Below, one piece after another: positions 1 to 6,416 of a stretch of 7,357 bases of DNA. The notes below the pieces were generated by a model. It was not told the DNA's origin and searched no databases. It saw only the letters and a list, made by a program, of their open reading frames with translations. A program made the position numbers and the translations under genes. Position 1 is the stretch's first letter. Each line of letters begins with the position of its first letter. The DNA comes from Candidatus Pacearchaeota archaeon ex4484_31 (GTDB lineage Archaea; Nanobdellota; Nanobdellia; Pacearchaeales; UBA284), in NCBI GenBank assembly GCA_002254805.1, contig NJDW01000028.1:1-7357 (forward strand), read 5' to 3'.

Positions 1-15
1 CTTTTCTCTGTCCAT
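1..15 (-). CDS. Possible 5' end of a leftward gene (first five codons only)
   Basis: Read on the minus strand, positions 15-13 are ATG, followed by four sense codons (MDREK) to the window edge. The reason to consider it real is promoter geometry: a palindromic TTTAAA at 36-41 has its centre 23.5 bases from this ATG, close to the 24.5-25.5 bases seen at the other starts in this window, as expected for a leaderless archaeal transcript. Nothing can be said about the product. With only 15 bases visible this could be a chance ATG. Confidence 0.3.
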
Positions 16-33
16 AAAAAACAAGAAAGAGAG

Positions 34-43
34 AATTTAAATA
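34..43 (-). promoter_or_regulatory. Palindromic TATA element, probably for the gene leaving the left edge
   Basis: The minus strand reads TATTTAAATT across this site and the core TTTAAA (36-41) is its own reverse complement. On the minus strand it would start transcription near position 15-14, at the ATG of the possible edge gene. On the plus strand it would start transcription near position 63, where there is no start codon, so any rightward transcript would be non-coding or a long PCNA leader. Assignment rests on spacing alone. Confidence 0.35.
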
Positions 44-103
44 GTTAATCAGATTACAACTTACCTCAAGTTACTTGCAATTTTTTGTAATTAAAAACAT
101 AAC

Positions 104-137
104 AGAGAAACTCTAAGTTTGAGCTTATGCTTAACTT
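104..137. other. Two adjacent potential RNA hairpins
   Basis: AGAG (104-107) can pair with CTCT (111-114) across an AAA loop. Directly after it, 115-124 can pair with 129-137 around a TTAT tetraloop: nine pairs with one G-U and one bulged T. An alternative outer pairing is ACAG (102-105) with CTGT (145-148), extended by CAT (98-100) with ATG (152-154). A rightward transcript from the TATA at 36-41 would contain this structure. In AT-rich DNA such pairings also arise by chance, so its status as a small RNA or leader is speculative. Confidence 0.2.
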
Positions 138-221
138 CATACGGCTGTAATATGTTTGACAAATGATTGTAACATCTTTCACTAAAATTTCCAAGCGATT
201 TGGGATTGCATGAAGAAGGAA

Positions 222-238
222 AAGAAAGATTTTTAAAA
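222..238 (+). promoter_or_regulatory. PCNA promoter: BRE-like purines plus TATA box
   Basis: A purine run (GAAAGA, a BRE-like element for TFB) leads into TTTTTAAAA, with TTTAAA at 232-237. The box centre (234.5) is 24.5 bases before the PCNA ATG at 259. Archaeal TATA boxes usually lie about 26 bases upstream of the transcription start, so transcription should begin at or within a few bases of the ATG. The mRNA would be leaderless, which fits the lack of a Shine-Dalgarno sequence between box and start. Confidence 0.65.
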
Positions 239-258
239 CAGGTAAGCTTAAAAAAGAG

Positions 259-978
259 ATGCTGATCCAACTTGATAGGCCGAAGTTGTTAAGCGATGCT
301 ATAGCATTAGTTAGTGAACTTATTCTCGAAGCAAAGATAAAGGTAAGTAAGGAAGGCTTAGAACTGACAGCAATGGATCCAGCCAACGTAGCCTTAGTTT
401 CTTTGAAAATTCCGAGCTCTGTTTTTTCAAAGTTTGAGGTTAAGGAAACAGAAGAACTAGCTGTAAATCTTGATGATCTAAAACAAGTTCTAAGAAGGGT
501 TCCAGCAACAGCTTCGTTGGTAATAGAAAAGAAGGAAAATTCCTTGTGCTTAAAAATAGGAAAAAGAACCTTTAACATAGCTTTGATTTCCTTAGAAAGC
601 GAAGAGAAACAAATTCCAAAGCTAAGCTTCAGTTCAGAGGTTGAACTCAGCTCAGCATATCTTGCTGAAGCAATAAACGATGCAGCCATAGTTTCGGATT
701 CCTGCTCTTTCATAGCAAATAAAAACAGCTTTATTGTTGAAGCAAGAGGAAGCTTAAATTCAGCAAGAACAGAGTTTGACTCTAATGAAGCTAAGATAAA
801 AAGCGATACAGAGTCAAAGGCAAAGTACGGAATAGATTACTTAACAAAGTTTATGAAAGCATCAAAGATCGCATCTAACGTTAAGGTTTCTTTCTCAACA
901 GACTATCCAGCAAAATTCGATTTTAAAGACAGCGATGTAGAAATAACCTTTATCCTAGCTCCAAGAAGCGAAGAATAA
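259..978 (+). CDS. pcn: DNA polymerase sliding clamp PCNA (archaeal type)
   Basis: The product is the ring-shaped processivity clamp that tethers replicative polymerase, Fen1, DNA ligase and other PIP-box proteins to DNA. Archaeal PCNA is usually a homotrimer loaded by RFC. The 239 residues align along their length with known archaeal clamps: the AMDPANVALVSLKIPSSVFSKF block at about 38-59 matches the family's MDPSRVVLIDLNLPSSIFSKY region. Next come the channel-lining helix (about 71-82, LDDLKQVLRRVP), the interdomain connector (about 109-128), AAIVSDSCSFIA at 142-153, GIDYLTKFMKA at 191-201 and the terminal FILAPRSEE, equivalent to the usual LAPRVEE tail. It is slightly shorter than the typical 245-250 residues, mainly just before the C-terminus. 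The ATG at 259 fits both homology and the TATA spacing. It stands alone, facing a convergent neighbour 38 bp away. The assignment is secure. Confidence 0.97.
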   Translation: MLIQLDRPKLLSDAIALVSELILEAKIKVSKEGLELTAMDPANVALVSLKIPSSVFSKFEVKETEELAVNLDDLKQVLRRVPATASLVIEKKENSLCLKIGKRTFNIALISLESEEKQIPKLSFSSEVELSSAYLAEAINDAAIVSDSCSFIANKNSFIVEARGSLNSARTEFDSNEAKIKSDTESKAKYGIDYLTKFMKASKIASNVKVSFSTDYPAKFDFKDSDVEITFILAPRSEE

Positions 979-982
979 AAGC

Positions 983-1014
983 AAAAAGTCAAGCATCTTT
1001 CACCTTAGTTTTTT
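983..1014. terminator. T-runs on both strands between convergent genes
   Basis: After the PCNA stop the plus strand carries TTTTTT at 1009-1014, with another six-T run at 1024-1029 inside the end of the opposing gene. After the minus-strand gene's stop (1019-1017), the complement of AAAAA at 983-987 gives a T-run on the minus strand. Archaeal RNA polymerase terminates on T-rich non-template tracts without needing a hairpin, so this 38-bp gap plausibly ends both transcripts. No stem-loop is evident. Confidence 0.5.
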
Positions 1015-1016
1015 AC

Positions 1017-2744
1017 TTACCACTTTTTTGTTCTTTCTCTTATTATCGAAAACGTAGATGGATCAATATAAAAAGGTGGAAGTCTCTTAACAACTTTTCC
1101 ACCTTTTTTTATAACAAGACCTTTAGAAATTTCCTTTGCATTTTCTATCACTTCATCGATCCATCTTCTTACATCAGCTTTTCCATGGTAACTTCCGTAG
1201 CAACTTGAAATTCTAGAACCCTTCCAAAAATATTCAACACTTGCTGCAAGAGTATCAGTACCAGTATCATTTACATAGTATGTAATGACGATTCCACTAA
1301 AGCCTTTTTTAGGACTTTCAAAACTTTGTGTTTGTTTGTAAAAGCTTTCTTTCTTTTCGCTAGCTTTTGTAAAGCCTTCTACTCCTTTGTAAATAAGGTA
1401 GGCTGCTGCAGCAACTTCCGCCAGCTTAAGTAAAGATTGCCAAAAATCATACTTTTCTTCAACCTTCCTTTCCTTTTCTCTTACTTCTCTTTTTCTTTCT
1501 TTAGAGGTTGATCTTGAGGAAACACTCCTGTCAGCACTTGCAACAGCCTTTTCCCTTTCCTTTTCTTCTTTTGCCCTTAAAGCCATTTCTAAATAATTTT
1601 TTAGAGAAAGAGCCTCATCATCTAAGAAGTTGTTAGGAACCTTTTTAAGAGCCTTCAATGAAATTTCAACAAGCCTATAATCTTTTTTCATCAAGCCTTC
1701 TTTTCCATAGCTTTTAAACAAAGGAACGTAGTGATGCTTTAAGAAAGAAAGTTCTATCAGCCTTTTCATCTTTTCTGTTCTTGATTCAGAAAAAGCTTCT
1801 TCATAAAGTTTGTAAGCTTCAAGAAATTTTTTTGTCTTTTCTTCAAGAGTTCCATCAAGCGATAAGGATAAGGCTTCCTCAAGCTTTTGTTTTGCTTCTG
1901 ACTGTATCTTGTATAAGGCAATGTGATTTCCTTCAGCCTTCGTTGGATAAGTTATTAGACTTTGGTCTAAAGATAAAGAACCTGGCTTTCTTATTATATC
2001 TGTATTAACCAAGAAATAGATATCATCACATTCATCTAAGTCTGTATCAAACACATATGTTCTTCCTGCTTCATTGTTACTAACATTGATAGGCTTTATT
2101 TCTATGACCTTATAATTTTCTTTTAACCATTCAGCAATGCTTTCTCTTTCAACTTTTTCCTTTTCAGCTAGATACTTATAGCTAAGCTTTAAAGGAGTAA
2201 ATCCAGGAAATACTTTTTCTAAAGCATTTCCAAGTGTAAAAGAAGCTACTTCATCCAACACTTTTATTCCGCATTCTTTTACCTTAACTTCTCTTTCGTA
2301 TTTCTTACCTTCAAAAAGATTAGAAATGTCAACTTCTGATTGATTTTTCCATACCTTTTCTTTCACTTTTTCTAGCCTTATATTCTTATTCTTTGGCACA
2401 ATCAAAAGCAGGGAAGTAGAAGCCATTGGAAGCAACGTTTTATCTAATCCATGCCTTCCCCAATCTATTACATAATTGTCATGTTCATCAGGGATTTCAA
2501 AACTTATCTTTAACTTGTTTCCAGAAAGATCCGCTTTTAGTTCTAATAGCGAAGCTTTAACAGCAAGATTATCTTCTTTACTTCTTTTTTCTTTACTTCT
2601 TTTATAGGAGAAATCATAGCTTTCACTAAACATCTTTGTTCTTTGAAGAAGAGCTTCAAGCCTTGAAACCAAAGGGTAGGAATAAGCTTGGAAAGCCAAT
2701 GTTGCAGAAACAAAGTATGTTAAGATTCTTTTAAAAAGATTCAT
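1017..2744 (-). CDS. Exported protein of unknown function with helical middle and possible membrane helix
   Basis: I do not recognise this 575-residue protein. It begins with a likely signal peptide (basic MNLFKR, then a hydrophobic core to about residue 22, with YSYP near the cleavage site). Residues 60-280 look like mixed beta/alpha structure without a known motif. Residues 280-395 are mostly helical, and AYKLYEEAF (310-318) and LVEISLKALKKVPNN (358-372) resemble TPR helices. Residues 391-431 are extremely rich in K, R, E and S, then comes a short hydrophobic helix at about 437-457 with an AAAAYLIY core. Because it also contains K440, E443 and K453, it may be a membrane anchor or only an amphipathic helix. 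A folded-looking C-terminal domain follows (480-575). Only three cysteines occur (158, 239, 515). The start fits a leaderless promoter shared with the divergent gene. Membrane or surface location is inferred; the function is unknown. Confidence 0.85.
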   Translation of the reverse strand: MNLFKRILTYFVSATLAFQAYSYPLVSRLEALLQRTKMFSESYDFSYKRSKEKRSKEDNLAVKASLLELKADLSGNKLKISFEIPDEHDNYVIDWGRHGLDKTLLPMASTSLLLIVPKNKNIRLEKVKEKVWKNQSEVDISNLFEGKKYEREVKVKECGIKVLDEVASFTLGNALEKVFPGFTPLKLSYKYLAEKEKVERESIAEWLKENYKVIEIKPINVSNNEAGRTYVFDTDLDECDDIYFLVNTDIIRKPGSLSLDQSLITYPTKAEGNHIALYKIQSEAKQKLEEALSLSLDGTLEEKTKKFLEAYKLYEEAFSESRTEKMKRLIELSFLKHHYVPLFKSYGKEGLMKKDYRLVEISLKALKKVPNNFLDDEALSLKNYLEMALRAKEEKEREKAVASADRSVSSRSTSKERKREVREKERKVEEKYDFWQSLLKLAEVAAAAYLIYKGVEGFTKASEKKESFYKQTQSFESPKKGFSGIVITYYVNDTGTDTLAASVEYFWKGSRISSCYGSYHGKADVRRWIDEVIENAKEISKGLVIKKGGKVVKRLPPFYIDPSTFSIIRERTKKW

Positions 2745-2763
2745 TTATTAATTTGCAATAAAC

Positions 2764-2774
2764 TTTTTAAATAT
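2764..2774. promoter_or_regulatory. Shared bidirectional TATA element for two divergent genes
   Basis: The two start codons, minus at 2744 and plus at 2793, are separated by only 48 bp. The self-complementary TTTAAA at 2766-2771 is centred at 2768.5, exactly midway and 24.5 bases from each ATG. The plus strand reads TTTAAATA and the minus strand TTTAAAAA, so one TBP site could serve both directions and give two leaderless mRNAs. There is no room for two separate, non-overlapping promoters at this spacing. Actual use in both directions is inferred. Confidence 0.6.
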
Positions 2775-2792
2775 TTTTTTGTTCATCAAAAA

Positions 2793-3902
2793 ATGAAAAA
2801 CATATTCAAAAATACTTTAGTTGTACTCTCATTACTTATTCCGAGCTTACTTTTTCCTCTTAGGGTTCTAGAATTTACAAGAGAGGAATACGATAAATAC
2901 AGAGCTAATGAATATAAGAAAGGAGAAACCTCAACAAGATGGTATGAAACAGGAGACACTCGTGTGGATCTTTTTTATACCCAAAATGTATATGATGTTG
3001 GAGAGGATTTTATGATACCAAAAGATCTTTTCTTTATGTTTTTATTTCAAGGAAAGGAAAAGATCAAGATAGTAGAAACGGGAGAGTATTCTTACAAAAT
3101 AGAAGGCCATACATACTCAACAGATAAATATGTTGCATATGGTTCTAGCACTACGTTAGGACATCTTTTTTATTACGGATTCGATTGGGGAAATCCAATG
3201 GAACAACTGAAAGAAGATTGTAAGTACAAGAAAGATGTAAAACAATGGTTGGCAGCGCAAATTGAGGCTATAGCAAATAAAGATGTTAGGGCAAAGAAAC
3301 TAGGAAAAAAGAATTACGTTAAAAAAGTAGTTGAGTGGCTTAACTCTTATGGAGTTCCTCAAGAAAAAAGTTCTTTAGAAAAGATTCTTTGTTATGCATC
3401 TCTTGATGAAGTTGTTCTTCCTGTATGGTCAAAAACATTGATGAGTTTAAAGGACTTTGAAAGTCTTGTGTATGCAAAAGCAACCTTAGATTACATCAAC
3501 TTAGCAGAAAACTTTATCTATGCAGTTGGTAATGAGTTAAAAGTAGAAGAGTTCAAAAAGGTTTTAGACTATCTTTTTGTTGTTGATTTCTCTGTAGAGC
3601 AATCAAAACGTATGATAGAAAATACTTTGAACTCTTACAAGCTTTATGTGTTAAATCCAAGCAGTATTTCAATAAAATATAGTAAGATTGGAAATAGCTA
3701 TGTAGTAAGTCCAGGAGAGGAAGAAGAAATAGCAAAGATAAAAGAAAAGCACGAGAAAGCTATGAGCTTTATAAGAGAGGAATGGGAAAACAATCCAATA
3801 ATAATATTATCAAACCATACAAAGCAAGAAGAAATAGAGAGATATATGAGAATTAAGGAAGAAAATGAAATAAGGCTAAGAGAACAGTTTAGGTTAGAAT
3901 AA
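2793..3902 (+). CDS. Secreted or membrane-anchored protein of unknown function
   Basis: I do not recognise this 369-residue protein. The N-terminus is basic then strongly hydrophobic (MKNIFKN followed by a hydrophobic run to about residue 22), typical of a signal peptide or N-terminal anchor. No clear cleavage motif is visible. Residues 25-130 are rich in aromatic residues and probably beta-structured. Residues 136-285 are mainly helical, and 305-369 form a highly charged E/K/R helix likely to be a coiled coil. Only two cysteines (143, 200) are present, and no catalytic or metal-binding motif was seen. The ATG at 2793 is 24.5 bases from the shared TATA centre and is the first in-frame start after it. 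The divergent partner is also an exported protein, and the next gene rightward is membrane-anchored, which suggests a common envelope role. Confidence 0.8.
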   Translation: MKNIFKNTLVVLSLLIPSLLFPLRVLEFTREEYDKYRANEYKKGETSTRWYETGDTRVDLFYTQNVYDVGEDFMIPKDLFFMFLFQGKEKIKIVETGEYSYKIEGHTYSTDKYVAYGSSTTLGHLFYYGFDWGNPMEQLKEDCKYKKDVKQWLAAQIEAIANKDVRAKKLGKKNYVKKVVEWLNSYGVPQEKSSLEKILCYASLDEVVLPVWSKTLMSLKDFESLVYAKATLDYINLAENFIYAVGNELKVEEFKKVLDYLFVVDFSVEQSKRMIENTLNSYKLYVLNPSSISIKYSKIGNSYVVSPGEEEEIAKIKEKHEKAMSFIREEWENNPIIILSNHTKQEEIERYMRIKEENEIRLREQFRLE

Positions 3903-3911
3903 GAGAGGATT

Positions 3912-3928
3912 AAGAAAAAATTTATAAA
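3912..3928 (+). promoter_or_regulatory. BRE-like run and TATA box before the Cys-rich protein gene
   Basis: AAGAAAAAA (3912-3920) runs into TTTATAAA (3921-3928). The box centre is 25.5 bases from the ATG at 3950, again the spacing of a leaderless archaeal transcript. The gap after the previous stop is only 47 bp and contains no T-run, so read-through from the upstream gene may add to this promoter's output. Confidence 0.6.
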
Positions 3929-3949
3929 GAGCAAAAGGCATTCAACTTA

Positions 3950-6415
3950 ATGAACAAAAGAGCACAGTTAACAATTTTTATTGTTATTGCTGTTATTGTT
4001 ATTGCTCTTGCTTTGATTGCATGGCAGTTCTGGCCCAGGATTAGAGATGCTTTCATGAGTGAAGAACAAGCAAGAGCTTTTCTTTCAACTCAAGTAAGGC
4101 CTTTAAAAGACTCAATAAGCTTTTGCATAAAAGAAACAGCAAAAGACATCCTTGAAGAACAAGGAAGACATGCAGGTTACTATCAACTTATCGATCTTCA
4201 TGGAGCTGTTGACTATGGAGGAGCAAAGATAGTTGTGATGCATAAAGATAAAAACAAGAACAGGATAAATGAACTACCAAGTTTAGAGGTAATAAGAGCT
4301 GAATTTAGGAAAGGAATGGAAATGGAAGGTTACAAGATTGATAGATGCTTGGAAAACTTTGCAAAGTTCAAGAGGAAGATGCAAGTAATTCCTGGAGAAA
4401 GAAAAATCGATCTTGAGATAGAAGAAGATAAGGTAATTGTTGATGTGGATTGGCCGATAACAATAAAAAAAGGAAGAGCCAGCTTAAGCTTTAATCAAGA
4501 AAACATAACATTGTTTATTCCTTTAGGAAAAATCTGGAGAGTAGCTAATGATATAGTGAACTTTGAAGTAAAACAAACAGACTTTTATGCTACTGAATTA
4601 GAAAACTACATCAGAAACATGGGAGAAACCTGTAAGGAGATAGAAATCGTACCAAAAGGAGGAATTACATTACTTATCTCAATTTTTGTAACATTTTTAG
4701 TAAGTGCAGAAAGATATGGATGTTGTTTTAAAACAGTTACAGGAAGATACTGTACAGAAACATATGAAAGTTTATGTGAAAGAGGACAATTCCTTGGAGG
4801 AAGTTGCACTGATCAAAGAAACAGTGATAAATGTGGTTTAGTAACGTGTGCCTTACCTTATGATTGTATGTTTAATGTACCTAAAGGAAAATGTTTGTAT
4901 GAGCATAAAGGTACGATTGCTTTAGGAGATGAATGCAAAAAGGAATGCTGCGGGATTGCTGGTAGAGCTTATGGAATACTTACCCATAAAGCATGTCGGT
5001 TACTTGCTTTCAAAAAAGGGTTTAACGAAAGCTTTATTGAGTTTTTTGATACCCAAAACGAATTTGAATGTTATGCTCACTTTGCTTCAACAGAAAAGGG
5101 TTGTTGTATAACTCCAGAAGGATGTAAAGATACAACAAGACAGGAATGTAAAGGCACGTTTCATGCAGGAGTATTATGTAGAGAAATACCAGAAAGATGT
5201 CAGGTTAAGGTGATAGGAAAAAGATGTGGAAAACAGCCAGGAAATGAAAATAAAATTGTTATCGTTGATTCTGCTGGAGGAGAAAAACCTATCTTTTCTT
5301 GTTCTGTTCCTCAGTACGTATGTTTAGAATGTAATAAAGAGAAGTGTCATGATGATGAAAGAAACATAGATGTCGGAAGGTTTGAAGCTTATTGTAAAGA
5401 TACAAGCTGCAAACTTCCAAAACTGTATCATCAAAAGGTTAACGAAGATGGCAAGATAGAAAAAGTACCAATAATTTCAACAATTTTACAGACAGGTCAA
5501 AGTATATGTTATAACTTTTATGGTGTTTCATCTGAAAGAGATGGTTTGGAAAAATCTGACAAGATGTACATAGAAAAAGAAGATGTTTTGTACATGCATG
5601 GAAGATCTACTGGTTTACAAAACCATAAACTTGTTTGCAACTATGGTAATATTATTGTTGTTGCATTGGGAACAGACAGAAAAAAGCTTTGTAAGGATGA
5701 TCCGAACACCTATGTTGCAAGAGTAATAGATAACGTAGAGAATCCTGAAGTTTGTACAAACTGCGGAAAACTTGATAATAGAATTTTGAATCCGATAGGG
5801 GATTACTTAAGTGTAGGAGCTCTTTCTGGCAGCCTACTTGGAAATATCGTTTCTGAGCAATGTAATGAAGAAAAATGTAAAAAAATAAAGAATGCTCAAG
5901 GAGAAAGCGTATGCTTTTTTTCTAGAGATTTAAGCTTCGATATTCCAGGGTCAAATCCTATAGGATCTTGCGTTCCAAAATATCCTTTAGGAACAACTGA
6001 CTATTGCACTGCCTGTGGTGGTGGCGGTGATTGGCTTTGGAACATATGTAAGGAACAAGAATGTTATGCTTTGGGTAACTGTCAGTTTAAGCATACAAGC
6101 GAAGTAAGAGGAACATTCTACTTTGTTCTTGCTACCTTAGGATTTTATGGAGCTCACAGAATCGGTTTAGCTCCTGCTTACGCTGTGATTAGCTGCATCA
6201 AAGCTGGAAATCCAGCAGCTATACTTACATGTATTCCAACAAAAATAGCAAAGGAAGTAAAAGAAGCTGTAGTAGGTCCGGTCTCTCTATTTACTGAAGT
6301 AGTTGGTAAAATTTCAGGCGAAGGAAAAAACATTGTTGAAACAATTAAAAAAACACTGATAGATGAAATAATAGGAGAAATAATTTCTGCTATTAAAAAT
6401 GCGATTGGGCTTTAA
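3950..6415 (+). CDS. Cys-rich surface protein with pilin-like N-terminal membrane segment
   Basis: The 821-residue product starts MNKRAQLTIF and continues as a hydrophobic segment to about residue 28, an N-terminus common on DPANN surface proteins and reminiscent of class III (type IV pilin-like) signals. Whether it is processed is unknown. Residues 30-225 fit the domain that usually follows: SFCIKETAKDILEEQG at 57-72, the PSLEVI region at 110-115, and a CLENF motif at 133-137. A second hydrophobic segment lies at about 238-252. The rest is cysteine-rich: I count 46 Cys (5.6%), including two copies of a CC...C-x7-C-x9-C module (258-286 and 385-410), then C-x2-C and C-x4-C units up to residue 711. 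The C-terminus has hydrophobic segments at about 721-765 and an amphipathic tail. Possible N-glycosylation sequons include N185 and N359. Many disulfides imply folding outside the cytoplasm, though metal binding is an alternative. The next gene begins one base after the stop, so the two are probably co-transcribed. Confidence 0.88.
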   Translation: MNKRAQLTIFIVIAVIVIALALIAWQFWPRIRDAFMSEEQARAFLSTQVRPLKDSISFCIKETAKDILEEQGRHAGYYQLIDLHGAVDYGGAKIVVMHKDKNKNRINELPSLEVIRAEFRKGMEMEGYKIDRCLENFAKFKRKMQVIPGERKIDLEIEEDKVIVDVDWPITIKKGRASLSFNQENITLFIPLGKIWRVANDIVNFEVKQTDFYATELENYIRNMGETCKEIEIVPKGGITLLISIFVTFLVSAERYGCCFKTVTGRYCTETYESLCERGQFLGGSCTDQRNSDKCGLVTCALPYDCMFNVPKGKCLYEHKGTIALGDECKKECCGIAGRAYGILTHKACRLLAFKKGFNESFIEFFDTQNEFECYAHFASTEKGCCITPEGCKDTTRQECKGTFHAGVLCREIPERCQVKVIGKRCGKQPGNENKIVIVDSAGGEKPIFSCSVPQYVCLECNKEKCHDDERNIDVGRFEAYCKDTSCKLPKLYHQKVNEDGKIEKVPIISTILQTGQSICYNFYGVSSERDGLEKSDKMYIEKEDVLYMHGRSTGLQNHKLVCNYGNIIVVALGTDRKKLCKDDPNTYVARVIDNVENPEVCTNCGKLDNRILNPIGDYLSVGALSGSLLGNIVSEQCNEEKCKKIKNAQGESVCFFSRDLSFDIPGSNPIGSCVPKYPLGTTDYCTACGGGGDWLWNICKEQECYALGNCQFKHTSEVRGTFYFVLATLGFYGAHRIGLAPAYAVISCIKAGNPAAILTCIPTKIAKEVKEAVVGPVSLFTEVVGKISGEGKNIVETIKKTLIDEIIGEIISAIKNAIGL
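6391..6398 (+). promoter_or_regulatory. Weak TATA-like element inside the end of the Cys-rich gene
   Basis: TATTAAAA lies within the last codons of the upstream gene, its core centre about 22.5 bases before the ATG at 6417. That is slightly closer than at the better promoters here. It could give the last gene a leaderless transcript of its own, but the region is AT-rich coding sequence and co-transcription with translational coupling explains the arrangement equally well. Confidence 0.2.
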
Positions 6416-6416
6416 A

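Larger units (their letters stand above)
16..221. other. Intergenic region without a credible gene
   Basis: I see no protein gene here. Plus-strand ATGs at 127, 152, 163 and 209 open frames of at most 16 codons. A minus-strand frame runs through the region but is antisense to PCNA. No tRNA T-arm (GGTTCRAnnCC) and no C/D-box pair was found on either strand. The region holds the palindromic TATA element at 36-41, a short T-run at 81-86 and a potential RNA hairpin at 104-137. Confidence 0.6.

Noticed and set aside
60..258. A tRNA or C/D-box RNA gene upstream of PCNA
   Set aside because: No T-arm consensus, acceptor pairing or RUGAUGA/CUGA box pair was found on either strand; ATGATTG at 163-169 is only a partial box C match.
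66..713. Open 215-codon frame on the minus strand
   Set aside because: It is mostly antisense to PCNA, is Ser/Phe/Leu-rich as expected for the reverse of purine-rich coding DNA, and has no promoter or family resemblance.
3553..3934. Minus-strand frames over the end of the 369-aa gene
   Set aside because: They are antisense to a gene with a promoter, export segment and consistent codon use, and encode only the hydrophobic strings expected from reversed E/K-rich coding DNA.
4606..4809. Minus-strand frame inside the Cys-rich protein gene, and a plus-strand frame at 4929-5111
   Set aside because: Both lie entirely within a well-supported long gene in another frame and lack promoters or recognisable products.
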